NCBI GenBank assembly: GCA_022826745.1
Contig: JAJDUI010000029.1
Span: forward strand, 1 to 64,000
Length of the DNA stretch: 64,000 nt
Direction: 5' to 3'
From: Thermoanaerobaculia bacterium
Lineage (GTDB): Bacteria; Acidobacteriota; Thermoanaerobaculia; Multivoradales; Multivoraceae
Below the pieces are notes generated by a model, which ran no database searches, had not been told where the DNA came from, and saw only the letters and a program-made list of their open reading frames with translations. Position numbers and translations under genes: made by a program. Shown piece by piece: positions 55,837 to 64,000 of this stretch (its first letter is position 1; each line of letters starts with the position of its first letter).

Positions 55837-57150
55837 TCAGCGGCCGACGTTCTCCGCCTCGCCGAACACGCCGTCGAGCACCGCCCGCACCCGCGGCAGC
55901 AGGGGGTACGTGTCCGGGTCCGAGTCCGCCGCGGTGTAGCCGACCCACACGGCGACGACGTCTCGCTCCGGGTTGACGAGCAGGCCCTGGCCGGCCCAGC
56001 CGCCCTTGTAGATGTCGTTGTTCGCGAAGACGAGGTCCCACTGGTAGACGTTGTGCTTCACGCCGGGCAGCCTGCCGCCGTAGCGGGCGTTCTCGAGCAG
56101 CTCCGGCCGGCCGCCGTGAAGCAGCAGTTCGACGTGCTCCTCGGGCACGATCCGCTCGGATGACACCTTGGCGTAGCTGGGGGTGAAGAGGAGGCCGAAA
56201 CGGGCCATGTCCCGTGGGCGGGCCAGGAGGCCGCCGGAGGTCAGCGGAATCCCGTACCGGTTCGCGTAGATGGAGGCGTCCGCCTCGGCGCCGATCCGGG
56301 TCCACACCTCCCGGCTCAGAGCGTCCTGGAACGGCATCCCGGTGACCTCCTCGACCAGCCAGCCGGCAACGAAGGTGTTCGTGCCGCTGTAGTCGAAGCC
56401 CTTGCCCTGCTCGGCCCAGCGGCCCACGTTCAGGATGGAGAGCATCGTGTAGGGGTCGTCCGGCGTCTTCCCGCTTCGCACGGCGTCGCCCAGCGACGCC
56501 TCGAACTGGTAGTAGCAGGTGCTCCGGTCGCTGTAGTCGCCGTCCGGACAGTCGACGCCGGACGCCATGTCGAGCACGTTGCGGACCGTGACGCCCTCGA
56601 AGTCGGAACCCTTGAGCGCGGGCACGTAGCGTTCGACGGGCTGGGTGGCGTCGACCAGCCCGCGGTGCTCGAGGATCGCCACCAGGGTCGCCGGGAGGAC
56701 CTTGGTGACCGACCACCAGATCGGTTTCTCGTGGGGCTGCATCCGCGGGTAGCGCTCGAATACGATGTCGCCGCGGTGCAGGATCACGATGCCCATCGTG
56801 GTCGAGTGCTCGCCGTGGAGGTACGCGTCGAACGTCATCTCGCCGGCCGGCGTGTCGACCGGGTGGTCGGCGACCGCGGCCATCGGGCGAACCGCCAAGG
56901 TGCTGACCGGGCCGTCGCGGTAGACGTTGACCGTCGGCACGACCTGGTGGAGGTTCCGGTTGCGCCAGGCCATCGCCTCGCCGGTTTCCGTCCACCAGAC
57001 CTCGTCGGCGGGATCGGGCAAGGCGCGGTGCTGGCGTAGGTTCTCCGCGACCGTCGAAGCCGGTTCGAAGGCCGGCGCGGCCTGCTGCGCGGCAGCGCCG
57101 GTTGCAAGGGTCAGCGAGAGGCCGAGGGCTGTGAGGGTGCTTCGTCGCAT
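55837..57150 (-). CDS. Exported serine hydrolase (class C beta-lactamase / NylB-like)
   Basis: A 437-residue penicillin-binding-fold hydrolase. The signal peptide is residues 1-22. The active Ser147 and Lys150 are in WWSVTK and the Tyr is in DYSGTN (Tyr254). The third motif is replaced by GGWAGQG rather than KTG, as in NylB-like esterases. An N-terminal 100-residue region precedes the catalytic domain. It may be an esterase, amidase or carboxypeptidase, not necessarily a drug-resistance enzyme. TAGACT lies 6 nt before the ATG at 57150. Confidence 0.86.
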   Translation of the reverse strand: MRRSTLTALGLSLTLATGAAAQQAAPAFEPASTVAENLRQHRALPDPADEVWWTETGEAMAWRNRNLHQVVPTVNVYRDGPVSTLAVRPMAAVADHPVDTPAGEMTFDAYLHGEHSTTMGIVILHRGDIVFERYPRMQPHEKPIWWSVTKVLPATLVAILEHRGLVDATQPVERYVPALKGSDFEGVTVRNVLDMASGVDCPDGDYSDRSTCYYQFEASLGDAVRSGKTPDDPYTMLSILNVGRWAEQGKGFDYSGTNTFVAGWLVEEVTGMPFQDALSREVWTRIGAEADASIYANRYGIPLTSGGLLARPRDMARFGLLFTPSYAKVSSERIVPEEHVELLLHGGRPELLENARYGGRLPGVKHNVYQWDLVFANNDIYKGGWAGQGLLVNPERDVVAVWVGYTAADSDPDTYPLLPRVRAVLDGVFGEAENVGR

Positions 57151-57156
57151 GGCGGC

Positions 57157-57162
57157 AGTCTA
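57157..57162 (-). promoter_or_regulatory. TAGACT -10-like box, leaderless type
   Basis: TAGACT on the minus strand ends 6 nt before the ATG at 57150, fitting a leaderless transcript. Confidence 0.4.
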
Positions 57163-57187
57163 AGGTGCCTGCCGAAGAGTCACAGAC

Positions 57188-57257
57188 TGGGTGCGCCGGC
57201 GCCCCCGCCGGCTGCCGCCGGAGGCGGCCAGCAACGAACGCCGGCCGGGAGGCCGGC
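57188..57257. repeat. Three-hairpin repeat, copy F
   Basis: Hairpins are GCCGGCG/CGCCGGC (57195-57212, loop CCCC), GCCGCC/GGCGGC (57214-57228, loop GGA) and GCCGGCC/GGCCGGC (57240-57257, loop GGGA). Compared with copy E, stem 1 differs at both sides but still pairs. It lies between two minus-strand genes. Confidence 0.82.
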
Positions 57258-57265
57258 ATCCGCTT

Positions 57266-58483
57266 TCAGTCGAGCGTGCCCAGGTAGTGCCAGATCGCCT
57301 CGAACTGTCGCGTCGCCTCGCCGTCGAAGACATCGTAGAGCGCGGTGTAGCCATCCTCGTCGACGAACTGGGGCATCTTCGTGCCCGGCAGGATGCGCTG
57401 CGGGTCCCGGAGGAACCAGTCGAAGTATGGGCGGCGCAGGCGTTGCCGGACGAGGCGGAAGTTGATCGCTTCCTCGGAGCCCTCGCCTCCCAACGCCGCC
57501 TCGTCGCCCAGGGCGTGGCAGGCGTGGCAGCCGAGGCGTTCGCCTCGAATGAGGTCGCGTCCGATTGCGGCCAGCTCCTGGTCGGTCGGGTCCGTGTCGG
57601 GAGGCGAGGCGGCCAGACCGTGCTGGTGATGCAGGCCGGCGGCGAGCAGACCGGCGTTGCCGGCGAAGGCGGACGCCCGCCCCTGCAGTTGCGGGCGGGG
57701 ACGAGCGGCGAGGCGGTCGTCCAGATAGTCCTCGATCCAGTCGCTGCGGAGCTTCTCGCCCGCCCAGGTCAGGTCGGGCGCGGCACTGTCGGGCCCGGAG
57801 GCGGGCGCACCGTCCCGGCTGTGGCAGGCGAGGCAGCCGCTCCGCCTGATCCAGCGCTCTGCGTACTCGATCGGTACGACGCGTGAGAGAGACGCGAGGT
57901 CGCGGCCGGCTCGCCGCGCCCGGCCCAGTTCGAGCGCCGGTGTGTCGGCATGCCGGAGCGACGCGGGCGGCAGGGGTTCCTCCGGCAGGTAGTCGTTGCC
58001 CCAGGTCACGCGCAGCCAGGCATCGCCGGCGGACGGGCTGCGGTAGACGAGTTCGATCGGATTGAGGCCCTTGCCCAGGCGCACCTCGCCGTCGGTGGAC
58101 AGCGGCGCGTGGCCGGCGGGCAGTTCCTGCCGTTCGATGACCACGTTGCCGCCGATGCTCAGGCGCACGCTTCCCGAGCCGCGCACGCTGAAGCGGTACG
58201 AGTCGTTCAGGTCGAGTTCGATTGCGCCCCGGAACGTGGCCTCGAACGCACCGGCGTCGAGAAAAGGGCTTGCGGTCTGGCCTTCAGGAACGTAGAGCGC
58301 GAGAAGGCGCGCCACTCGCGCGTCGGTCGCGGCGCCGTCGGGCGAACGGAGGACGAGCGCCAGGCCGGATTGGTCGAAGTCGGCCGCCGCGTCTGGCGGC
58401 TCAGGTTGGGCTGTGGTCGCGCCTACCCACGCCAACGCGAGGAGCGCGGCAGTGCCGAAAGGTGCCTGCCAGCAGGTGCGCAA
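57266..58483 (-). CDS. Exported diheme cytochrome c with PA14-like N-domain
   Basis: A 405-residue protein with a signal peptide (residues 1-26). Residues 35-165 are a beta-rich PA14-like region with the RFSVRGSGSVRLSI strand. Two heme c sites follow: CLACH (217-221) and CHACH (319-323), with Met370 as a possible axial ligand (GTKMPQF). It likely carries electrons from a periplasmic dehydrogenase. The start is a TTG at 58483, 18 nt after the stop of the large dehydrogenase-like gene, with GAGA upstream. The two genes are probably co-transcribed and functionally paired. Confidence 0.85.
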   Translation of the reverse strand: MRTCWQAPFGTAALLALAWVGATTAQPEPPDAAADFDQSGLALVLRSPDGAATDARVARLLALYVPEGQTASPFLDAGAFEATFRGAIELDLNDSYRFSVRGSGSVRLSIGGNVVIERQELPAGHAPLSTDGEVRLGKGLNPIELVYRSPSAGDAWLRVTWGNDYLPEEPLPPASLRHADTPALELGRARRAGRDLASLSRVVPIEYAERWIRRSGCLACHSRDGAPASGPDSAAPDLTWAGEKLRSDWIEDYLDDRLAARPRPQLQGRASAFAGNAGLLAAGLHHQHGLAASPPDTDPTDQELAAIGRDLIRGERLGCHACHALGDEAALGGEGSEEAINFRLVRQRLRRPYFDWFLRDPQRILPGTKMPQFVDEDGYTALYDVFDGEATRQFEAIWHYLGTLD

Positions 58484-58501
58484 GACGATCTCGCGGCCGC
58501 G

Positions 58502-60886
58502 TCAGTCGGCGCCCGCGAGGACCTCGGCGCCGCGCCGGGGGCCCGGTTCGTGGATCGTGCCGTGGACGAACTCCCGCATCCGCGCGCCGTCCCTGCTTCG
58601 CAGGTTCATCTCCAGGTGGAACTGCTGCACCGGCAGGATGTCCGGAATCTCGATGAACACCGAGCGGCCGTCGGCGGAGAGCGTCGCCGAGCGAACGGCC
58701 AGGTCGTCCCTGCCGGTGCCCTCGGCCAGCACCCGATAGTCCTCCGAGCCGTAGCTCGCCCGGCGCTGGTACTGCCAGATCCGCATCGAGTAGTTGCCCG
58801 GGTCGGCGGCGAAGTCCGCGTCGAGTTCGGTGGTGAAGTGAACGACGATGCCGTCGCGGGCGGTTTCGTAGGCCACCGGGATGCGCAGCGGCTGGTCCGT
58901 GCGCCGCACGCGGTAGAAGCCGCCGGGCTGGGTCCGGTCCCCGGCCCATGCAAAGAGTCCGCAGACGTAGAGGTGGTCGTCGGCGGGGTTGAAGCGGCCG
59001 CGAACCAGGCCGGTGGGTGCGGCGGTGACCGGCAGCTCGACGACCGCGCCCTGGCGCGGCGGTCCGTCACCCTGTGGAGAGGCGGCCCGCGGAAAGGCCT
59101 CATCGAAGAGCACGGAGAACATCTTGCCGTTGCCGTAGGAAAGGTAGATCAGCGACTCGTCCAGCTCGCCCCAGCGCTCGCTTCGTACCCACACCGGCGC
59201 CGACGGCGAGCGGTCGACGTCGTGGTGGATCCAGGTCACCGGCTGAACGAAGTCGTCGGGGTCACGGTCGGGTTCGCGCCAGGCCCGCATGTAGCCGTGA
59301 AAGGTGTCCGGCTCGACCCAGTTGATCCGGTTCTCCGGGATCCAGTGCCCCTCCTGGTCGGTCACGATGACGCTGCCGTCCGGGTTGACCACCAGGCCGT
59401 TCGGGGCCCTGAAGCCGTTGGCGATGATCTCGGTGGACGAGCCGTCGGCCGCGACCTTGAGGATCGTGCCGTGCTGGGGGACGCGGGCGTCGAAGTCGTG
59501 TCCGGCGCCCTTGGCGTAGTAGAAGTTGCCCTCCGCGTCCGCCTCCAGGCCGACGGCGAACTCGTGGAAGTGGGCCGAGGCCTGGGCGTCGTGATTGAAC
59601 GCCTCGTAGTGGTCCGCCTCGCCGTCGCCGTTCAGGTCGTGCAGGCGCGTGATCTGGTCGCGCGAGGTGACGAAGATCTCGCCGCCGCGGGTGTTCACGC
59701 CGAGTGGTTCGTAGAGCCCGGTGGCGAAGCGCTTCCAGGTGACCGGCCCGATCTCTTCGCCGCCCAGTCCGTCGACGATCCAGACGTCGCCCATCCAGGT
59801 CGCGACCACGGCACGCCGGCCGCCGTCCAGGAAGTCGAAACCGCCGAGGCGCATCCAGGAGCGGTAGGGGTTGTCGAGGGGCGTCGTGATGGCCTCGAGT
59901 TCGAAGGGTCCGCCGCGGCGGCCCAGGACGCGGCTCTCGGTCGTGACGGTCTCGGTCCAGTTCGCCGGACCGCCCCCGGTCAGCGCGCCGAGATCGCCGG
60001 CCGGCTGGACGCCAGCGGCTCTGGCCAGGAATCCCGCGTTCGACCGGCCGCGCTGTCCGATCACGATCTTGAACCGGACCGCTTCGTCCCCGGCCGGAAC
60101 GCGCAGGCGGATGTGGTCGTCGGCTTCGTCGATCCACTGGACGGCGGCCGGCGCGCCGACGAGAGCCGCAACGATGGGTCCGCTGCGCTCGCCTCGGTCC
60201 GCCGCGTTGGGGCGGGGCTTGCGGAAGCCGGCGGCTTCGCCGTCGCTCCAGACGCTCCCGCCTTGCTGGTGCGCCACCTGGACAACGAGCTCCGTGTCCC
60301 TTGGGCCGATGTTCAGCGTGCGGCTGAACAGTCCGCCGCCCTCCGAGGCGCCGAGTTCCAGGACCTTCGTGTCGCCGACCCTGTAGTGCAGCACGACGCG
60401 GTCGCCGTGAACGTAGTGCCCCAGCCAGCGGGCGGCGGTGCCGTCCTGCGGCCCGAAGCGGCGACCTCCACGGCCGACGATGCGGGTGTCCCGGAAGTCG
60501 TCGTCCGCCAGCGACCAGCCCGGCGCGTCCGGGTTCGTGAACAGCAGTTCGCCGACGATCGAAGGCTCGATCACGTGCCTGCCGTTGTAGTTGATCGAGT
60601 TCCAGTCCATGAACCCAGGGCCGGTCCAGCCCGCGGCCCAGCGCAGGGTGTCGGTGTCGAACAGGAGGAACTCCGTGCCCTTGGCTATCCCGCCCGGACC
60701 TTCGTCGACCCGGATCGCGATGCCCTTGTTCGCGTTGTTGCCCGGTTCGACGATGTAGGAATGGACCTTGAACGGCCCGTAGTCCATGTCGGACCACGGG
60801 TCACCGGTCAACTCCTGGGCTCCGGCGGTGCCGGCGAGCAGGAGGACGGCTGCGACCGGCCAACTGGCAGTGATGAGGTGTCGCAT
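58502..60886 (-). CDS. Large exported dehydrogenase-like protein (DUF6797-type, propeller)
   Basis: A 794-residue protein with a signal peptide (residues 1-23). The N-terminal part begins DPWSDMDYGPFKVHSY, similar to DUF6797. The middle has six-bladed-propeller phrases such as GDVWIVDGL, GLYEPLGVNTRGGEIFVT and NGLVVNPDGSVIVTDQEGH, as in PVC-type membrane-bound sorbosone dehydrogenase-like proteins. It lacks heme motifs itself, and the diheme cytochrome gene next to it may serve as acceptor. TACCAT lies 11 nt before the ATG. It diverges from a propeller-like lipoprotein gene. Substrate unknown. Confidence 0.82.
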   Translation of the reverse strand: MRHLITASWPVAAVLLLAGTAGAQELTGDPWSDMDYGPFKVHSYIVEPGNNANKGIAIRVDEGPGGIAKGTEFLLFDTDTLRWAAGWTGPGFMDWNSINYNGRHVIEPSIVGELLFTNPDAPGWSLADDDFRDTRIVGRGGRRFGPQDGTAARWLGHYVHGDRVVLHYRVGDTKVLELGASEGGGLFSRTLNIGPRDTELVVQVAHQQGGSVWSDGEAAGFRKPRPNAADRGERSGPIVAALVGAPAAVQWIDEADDHIRLRVPAGDEAVRFKIVIGQRGRSNAGFLARAAGVQPAGDLGALTGGGPANWTETVTTESRVLGRRGGPFELEAITTPLDNPYRSWMRLGGFDFLDGGRRAVVATWMGDVWIVDGLGGEEIGPVTWKRFATGLYEPLGVNTRGGEIFVTSRDQITRLHDLNGDGEADHYEAFNHDAQASAHFHEFAVGLEADAEGNFYYAKGAGHDFDARVPQHGTILKVAADGSSTEIIANGFRAPNGLVVNPDGSVIVTDQEGHWIPENRINWVEPDTFHGYMRAWREPDRDPDDFVQPVTWIHHDVDRSPSAPVWVRSERWGELDESLIYLSYGNGKMFSVLFDEAFPRAASPQGDGPPRQGAVVELPVTAAPTGLVRGRFNPADDHLYVCGLFAWAGDRTQPGGFYRVRRTDQPLRIPVAYETARDGIVVHFTTELDADFAADPGNYSMRIWQYQRRASYGSEDYRVLAEGTGRDDLAVRSATLSADGRSVFIEIPDILPVQQFHLEMNLRSRDGARMREFVHGTIHEPGPRRGAEVLAGAD

Positions 60887-60934
60887 CAGACCGTGCGATG
60901 GTAGCCGTGCGGGAGGACTGGTAAAACCCCGACG

Positions 60935-62194
60935 ATGACTTCGCCTGCCGCACTTCGTTCAGGTGTGTCGCCTCTGACTCTCCTGGCCTTCGCCGCGTGC
61001 GCTGGATCCGCTCCTCTGCAGGTTAGCGAGAGCGGCGCGGGGGCGTACGAGCCTGCGCTCGCCGCCATGGGGGGCGGCGCCGCTGTCGCCTGGTACGACA
61101 ACCGCGACGGCAACGCGGAGATCTATCTGCGGCTGGTCGGTGTCGAGGCCGGAGAGGGCGCAGCCGCTTCGGCCAGGAACGGACTGTCGCCGGAGGTTCG
61201 GCTCACGCGGACGGGAGCGGAGTCCTACGAAGTGTCGATCGACCGGCTGGGCGAAGGCCTGGCGGTCGCCTGGTACGAGAAGTCGGCTACCGGTGAACTG
61301 GAGGCCCGCTTGGGCCTGTGGACGGCTGAGCGAGGGTTCCTCTGGGAAACACCCGTGGAAGTGCACGAAGGCTCGAGCCGCAACCCGGTGGTGGTCGCGG
61401 ACGGGGAGCGGGGCCGGGTCTTCTGCGCCTGGGTCGGGCCCGGTGACGGTCTGGAGTCGGTCATGGCGGCTTGGTGGAGTGAGGACGGCGACATGGTCGG
61501 TGAGCCGCGGCGTCTCGGCCTGGCCGGCACGACGACCTGGAACCTGAACGCGGCGCTCGCTCCCGACGGCGCCGCAGTGGTGGTCTGGGATGCGGCGAGG
61601 GGAGGGCGGACGGAGGAGCTGTACCTCGCGCGCGTCGACGCCGCCGGTGTGCGCAGGGTGGCCCTGACCTGGGAGGACGGCCACGCCTCCAAGTACCCCG
61701 ACATCGCCCTTGGGCAGGACCGGGCCGCCCTGACCTGGTTCGACGAGAAGGACGGCAACCGGGAGGTCTACCTGTGGACCGGATCCCTGGAGGGACTGTG
61801 GCGAGACGCGGAAACGGGCGCCGGAATCGACGACGACTCGCGGCGCGTCACGGAGAGTCCGGGCGAGACGATCGGCGCCTACGTCGCGTACTCAGCCGCC
61901 GGTTCCGGCGGCTTCGGCCTCGCCTGGTCGGACGAAGTGGACGGCGGGCGGCAGATCTTCTTCCTGGCCCTCGATGCGAGCGGATCTCCGCTCGCCGAAC
62001 CGCGACGGCTGTCGAGCGGGGACGGGCTCAAGTTCGTTCCGGCGATCGAGTCTCTCGGAGAAGGCTTCGCGTTGGCCTGGAATGAAGTACGCCCCGGGCC
62101 GGGCGGTCTGCACGACGGTGACAGCCGTTCCGAGGTGTTCTTCGCCGAAGTGGGTCCCGATGGACGCTCAAGTGGCATAACCTCGCGCCCCTGA
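60935..62194 (+). CDS. Lipoprotein with repeated beta-propeller-like blades
   Basis: A 419-residue protein with a possible lipobox (LLAFAACAGS, Cys near 22). The body has repeated blade-like motifs such as VAWYDNRDGNAEIYLRL, VAWYEKSATGELEARL, LTWFDEKDGNREVYLW and LAWSDEVDGGRQIFFL. These repeat about every 55-60 residues, implying a beta-propeller of about six or seven blades. Asp-rich loops could bind calcium. No catalytic residue is identifiable. The region upstream has TAAAAC near -10, but it departs from the TAnnnT pattern. A small protein gene follows 16 nt downstream. Confidence 0.72.
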   Translation: MTSPAALRSGVSPLTLLAFAACAGSAPLQVSESGAGAYEPALAAMGGGAAVAWYDNRDGNAEIYLRLVGVEAGEGAAASARNGLSPEVRLTRTGAESYEVSIDRLGEGLAVAWYEKSATGELEARLGLWTAERGFLWETPVEVHEGSSRNPVVVADGERGRVFCAWVGPGDGLESVMAAWWSEDGDMVGEPRRLGLAGTTTWNLNAALAPDGAAVVVWDAARGGRTEELYLARVDAAGVRRVALTWEDGHASKYPDIALGQDRAALTWFDEKDGNREVYLWTGSLEGLWRDAETGAGIDDDSRRVTESPGETIGAYVAYSAAGSGGFGLAWSDEVDGGRQIFFLALDASGSPLAEPRRLSSGDGLKFVPAIESLGEGFALAWNEVRPGPGGLHDGDSRSEVFFAEVGPDGRSSGITSRP

Positions 62195-62210
62195 CAAGAA
62201 GGGGATTGCG

Positions 62211-62750
62211 ATGAAGAAGTCACTTCTCTGGATCGGCGCCGCGGTAGCCGGTCTCGTGTTGCTCGGCCTTGGCTACGGCATCGGATGGGTTACCGGCGTG
62301 ACCGGCGTCGGGCGTACCGTTCCGCTGGAGGAGCTCTCGGAGCGGGAGCGGGCGTTCGCCGAGCGGATGCAGAACGTCGACCTGGTGGGTCACTTCACCA
62401 TCCAGAACATCTCCGGGCTCGAACAGGTCGAGGGCGTCAGTCGCGACAAGAACCCGGAGCGCTACGAGATCGCGAGCGTCTCGAAGCTCGAGGGGGAGGG
62501 CGACCGCTGGCGGTTCGACGTCCGGGTGGTGTACATGACGGTGGACGTGACCCTGCCGGTGGTCGTGCCGATGGTCTGGGCCGGCGATACGCCGATGGTC
62601 AGCATCACCGACTTCGAGATCCCGGGTTTGGGCGATCAGTTCGGGGCGCGCGTCCTGTTCTACGACGAGCGTTACGCCGGGACGTGGGACCACGGGCCGT
62701 ACGGGGGCCTGATGTACGGCGTGATCGAGCCGGCGGGCGGCGGCGAGTAG
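62211..62750 (+). CDS. Membrane-anchored protein of unknown function
   Basis: A 179-residue protein with an N-terminal helix (LLWIGAAVAGLVLLGLGYG, about 5-23) and a beta-rich extracytoplasmic domain (WRFDVRVVYMTVDVTLPVVV). I recognise no catalytic motif or named family. AAGGGGATTG precedes the ATG well. The C-terminal domain may bind a small ligand (WDHGPYGGLMYG). It lies between the propeller lipoprotein and a convergent acyl-CoA carboxylase gene, which ends 8 nt away. Confidence 0.7.
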   Translation: MKKSLLWIGAAVAGLVLLGLGYGIGWVTGVTGVGRTVPLEELSERERAFAERMQNVDLVGHFTIQNISGLEQVEGVSRDKNPERYEIASVSKLEGEGDRWRFDVRVVYMTVDVTLPVVVPMVWAGDTPMVSITDFEIPGLGDQFGARVLFYDERYAGTWDHGPYGGLMYGVIEPAGGGE

Positions 62751-62757
62751 GCGACGC

Positions 62758-64000
62758 CTACCAGGTGTCGATGTTGCGGCGCTTCTTGCCGTCGCGAACC
62801 GGGGGCGGCGGCACGGAGTCGAGCGTCCGGGCGATCCAGTGCCGTGAGTCGGCGGGGTCGATCACGTCGTCGACCGCGAACGAAGCTCCGGCGGTGAGAG
62901 CGCTGCCGCGCTCGTAGGCCGCCGCGACCAGCTCCTCGTAGCGGGCGCGGCGCTCTTCGGGATCCTCGATCGCCGCGAGTTCGTTGCGGAAGCCGAGCTT
63001 GACCTGACCTTCGAGGCCCATGCCGCCGAACTCGGCGGTGGGCCAGGCGACGGTGAAGAAGGGCTCCTTCAGGTCGCCGCCGGCCATGGCCTGAGCGCCG
63101 AGGCCGTAGGCCTTGCGCAGCACGATCGTCAGGCTGGGCACGGAGATGTTCGCGCCGACGACGAACAGCCGGCAGCAGTGGCGCACCAGGGCGGTGCGCT
63201 CGATCTCGGGGCCGACCATCATGCCCGGCGTGTCGCAGAGAACGAGGACGGGAACGTCGAATGCGTCGCAGAGCTGGAGGAAGCGGGCGCCCTTGTCCGA
63301 GCCGTCGCTGTCGATGGCGCCGGAGAGGAACTCGGGGTTGTTGGCGAGGATGCCCAGCGGCCGGCCCTCGATGCGGACGAGAGCCGTCACCATGCCGAGG
63401 CCGAACTCGGGCCGCAGTTCCAGCACGCTGCCGGTGTCGGCCAGGGTGTGGATCACTTCCCGGATGTCGTAGACGCGCAGGCGGTTCTCGGGCACGATCC
63501 GGCGCAGGAGGCGCTGATCGGGCGCTTCCCAGCTTTCCGTGCGGCCCTGGAAGTAGGACAGGTACTGCCTGGCGACGGCCACCGCTTCCTCTTCGTCTTC
63601 GACCGCGACGTCTACGACGCCGTTCGGCACCTGGACGTCCATCGGGCCGACTTCCTCCGGCCGGAACACGCCCAGGCCGCCGCCCTCGATCAGGGCCGGG
63701 CCGCCCATGCCGATGCTCGAGTCGGCGGTGGCGATGATCACGTCGCAGCAGCCGAGCAGCGCCGCGTTGCCGGCGAAGCAGAACCGTGACGTGATGCCCA
63801 CGATCGGCACGAGACCGGAGAGCCGGGCGAAGGAGGTGAAGGTCGGCGTGTCGAGCGGCCGGTAGGTCTCGTCGCTGCGGCCCTGGCCGGCCTTGGTCGT
63901 CGAGGCGCCGCCCTTCCGCTTGCCGCCCGTGCCGGCGCGGCCGCCTCCGCCCTCGGCGAACAGCACGACCGGCCGCTTCCAGCGGTGGGCCAGTTCGACC
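62758..64000 (-). CDS. Acyl-CoA carboxylase carboxyltransferase subunit, 5' end beyond the window
   Basis: The C-terminal 414 residues of a biotin-dependent carboxyltransferase (PccB/MccB type) that transfers CO2 from carboxybiotin to propionyl-, methylcrotonyl- or acetyl-CoA. Seen are FAEGGGGRAG, SSIGMGGPALIEGGGLG and the acyl-CoA-site LCDTPGMMVGPEIERT. MAGGDLKEPFFTVAWPTAEFGGMG follows. The usual length is about 510-540 residues, so roughly 110 N-terminal residues lie outside the window. The reading frame runs unbroken to the edge. The stop is at 62758. Which acyl-CoA it uses cannot be read with confidence. Confidence 0.92.
   Translation of the reverse strand, partial: VELAHRWKRPVVLFAEGGGGRAGTGGKRKGGASTTKAGQGRSDETYRPLDTPTFTSFARLSGLVPIVGITSRFCFAGNAALLGCCDVIIATADSSIGMGGPALIEGGGLGVFRPEEVGPMDVQVPNGVVDVAVEDEEEAVAVARQYLSYFQGRTESWEAPDQRLLRRIVPENRLRVYDIREVIHTLADTGSVLELRPEFGLGMVTALVRIEGRPLGILANNPEFLSGAIDSDGSDKGARFLQLCDAFDVPVLVLCDTPGMMVGPEIERTALVRHCCRLFVVGANISVPSLTIVLRKAYGLGAQAMAGGDLKEPFFTVAWPTAEFGGMGLEGQVKLGFRNELAAIEDPEERRARYEELVAAAYERGSALTAGASFAVDDVIDPADSRHWIARTLDSVPPPPVRDGKKRRNIDTW

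Noticed and set aside
55837..57150. Beta-lactamase resistance gene
   Set aside because: The Ser-x-x-Lys fold is present, but the KTG motif is absent and the family includes many esterases, so I do not call drug resistance.
57950..60904. A 984-residue open frame on the plus strand
   Set aside because: It lies antisense to the dehydrogenase-like gene, has no coherent domain and follows from high GC at third codon positions.

Overview
The window is GC-rich, densely coded bacterial DNA with no tRNA, rRNA, CRISPR array, integrase or transposase that I can see. The gene content suggests a free-living, aerobic, Gram-negative heterotroph. It has a TonB-dependent receptor, outer-membrane barrel proteins, many exported PQQ/cytochrome-type proteins, hopanoid synthesis genes and a secreted GWxTD/von Willebrand A protein of the kind common in Acidobacteriota. 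An uncultured Acidobacteriota-like lineage is my best guess; this is inference, not proof.

Layout. 0.2-6.7 kb: ribosomal protein L31 (type B), leucyl-tRNA synthetase, an M20 amidohydrolase, a secreted alpha/beta hydrolase, a PhyH-type dioxygenase and a phasin-like protein. 6.7-13.5 kb, minus strand: a seven-gene operon with overlapping or near-abutting genes. It encodes two small membrane proteins, a heme/Rieske membrane protein, a cysteine-motif membrane protein, an OlsB-like N-acyltransferase, a PlsC/OlsA-like acyltransferase and an 898-residue hydrolase-DedA-ATP-grasp fusion. I read it as a possible undescribed aminolipid synthesis and export system. 13.6-21.5 kb: amidohydrolase, pectinacetylesterase-like lipoprotein, LLM oxidoreductase, lone CcmC, enoyl-CoA hydratase, and a PQQ-type quinoprotein with a lipoprotein partner. 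21.5-32.5 kb, minus strand: a TonB receptor operon with two ABC ATPases and three ABC-2 permeases, one carrying a degenerate M1-peptidase-like region, preceded by a small His/Cys-rich exported protein.

32.6-39.6 kb, plus strand: Gfo/Idh/MocA oxidoreductase, outer-membrane barrel, then the hopanoid block shc-hpnH-hpnA-hpnG, which would make hopene and start side-chain elongation. 39.7-47.2 kb: LLM oxidoreductase, PLP decarboxylase, GWxTD/VWA protein, an ICMT-like methyltransferase and an ArnT-like glycosyltransferase. 47.3-51.4 kb: an HMG-CoA-lyase-like enzyme coupled to an NCS2 permease with a GHKL-like tail, then a GOLPH3/GPP34 homologue and a STAS protein. 51.4-64 kb: a Tat-exported oxidoreductase, a second PQQ quinoprotein, a START-like protein whose 5' end is filled with palindromes, a serine hydrolase, a diheme cytochrome, a large exported dehydrogenase-like protein, two exported proteins of unknown function and the 3' part of an acyl-CoA carboxylase carboxyltransferase.

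Two signals run across the window. One is a family of GC-rich three-hairpin repeats, mostly between genes, whose stems differ in sequence but keep pairing. The other is a TAnnnT box 6-10 nt before the start codon of eight genes, suggesting leaderless transcripts. No gap between genes exceeds about 240 bases.
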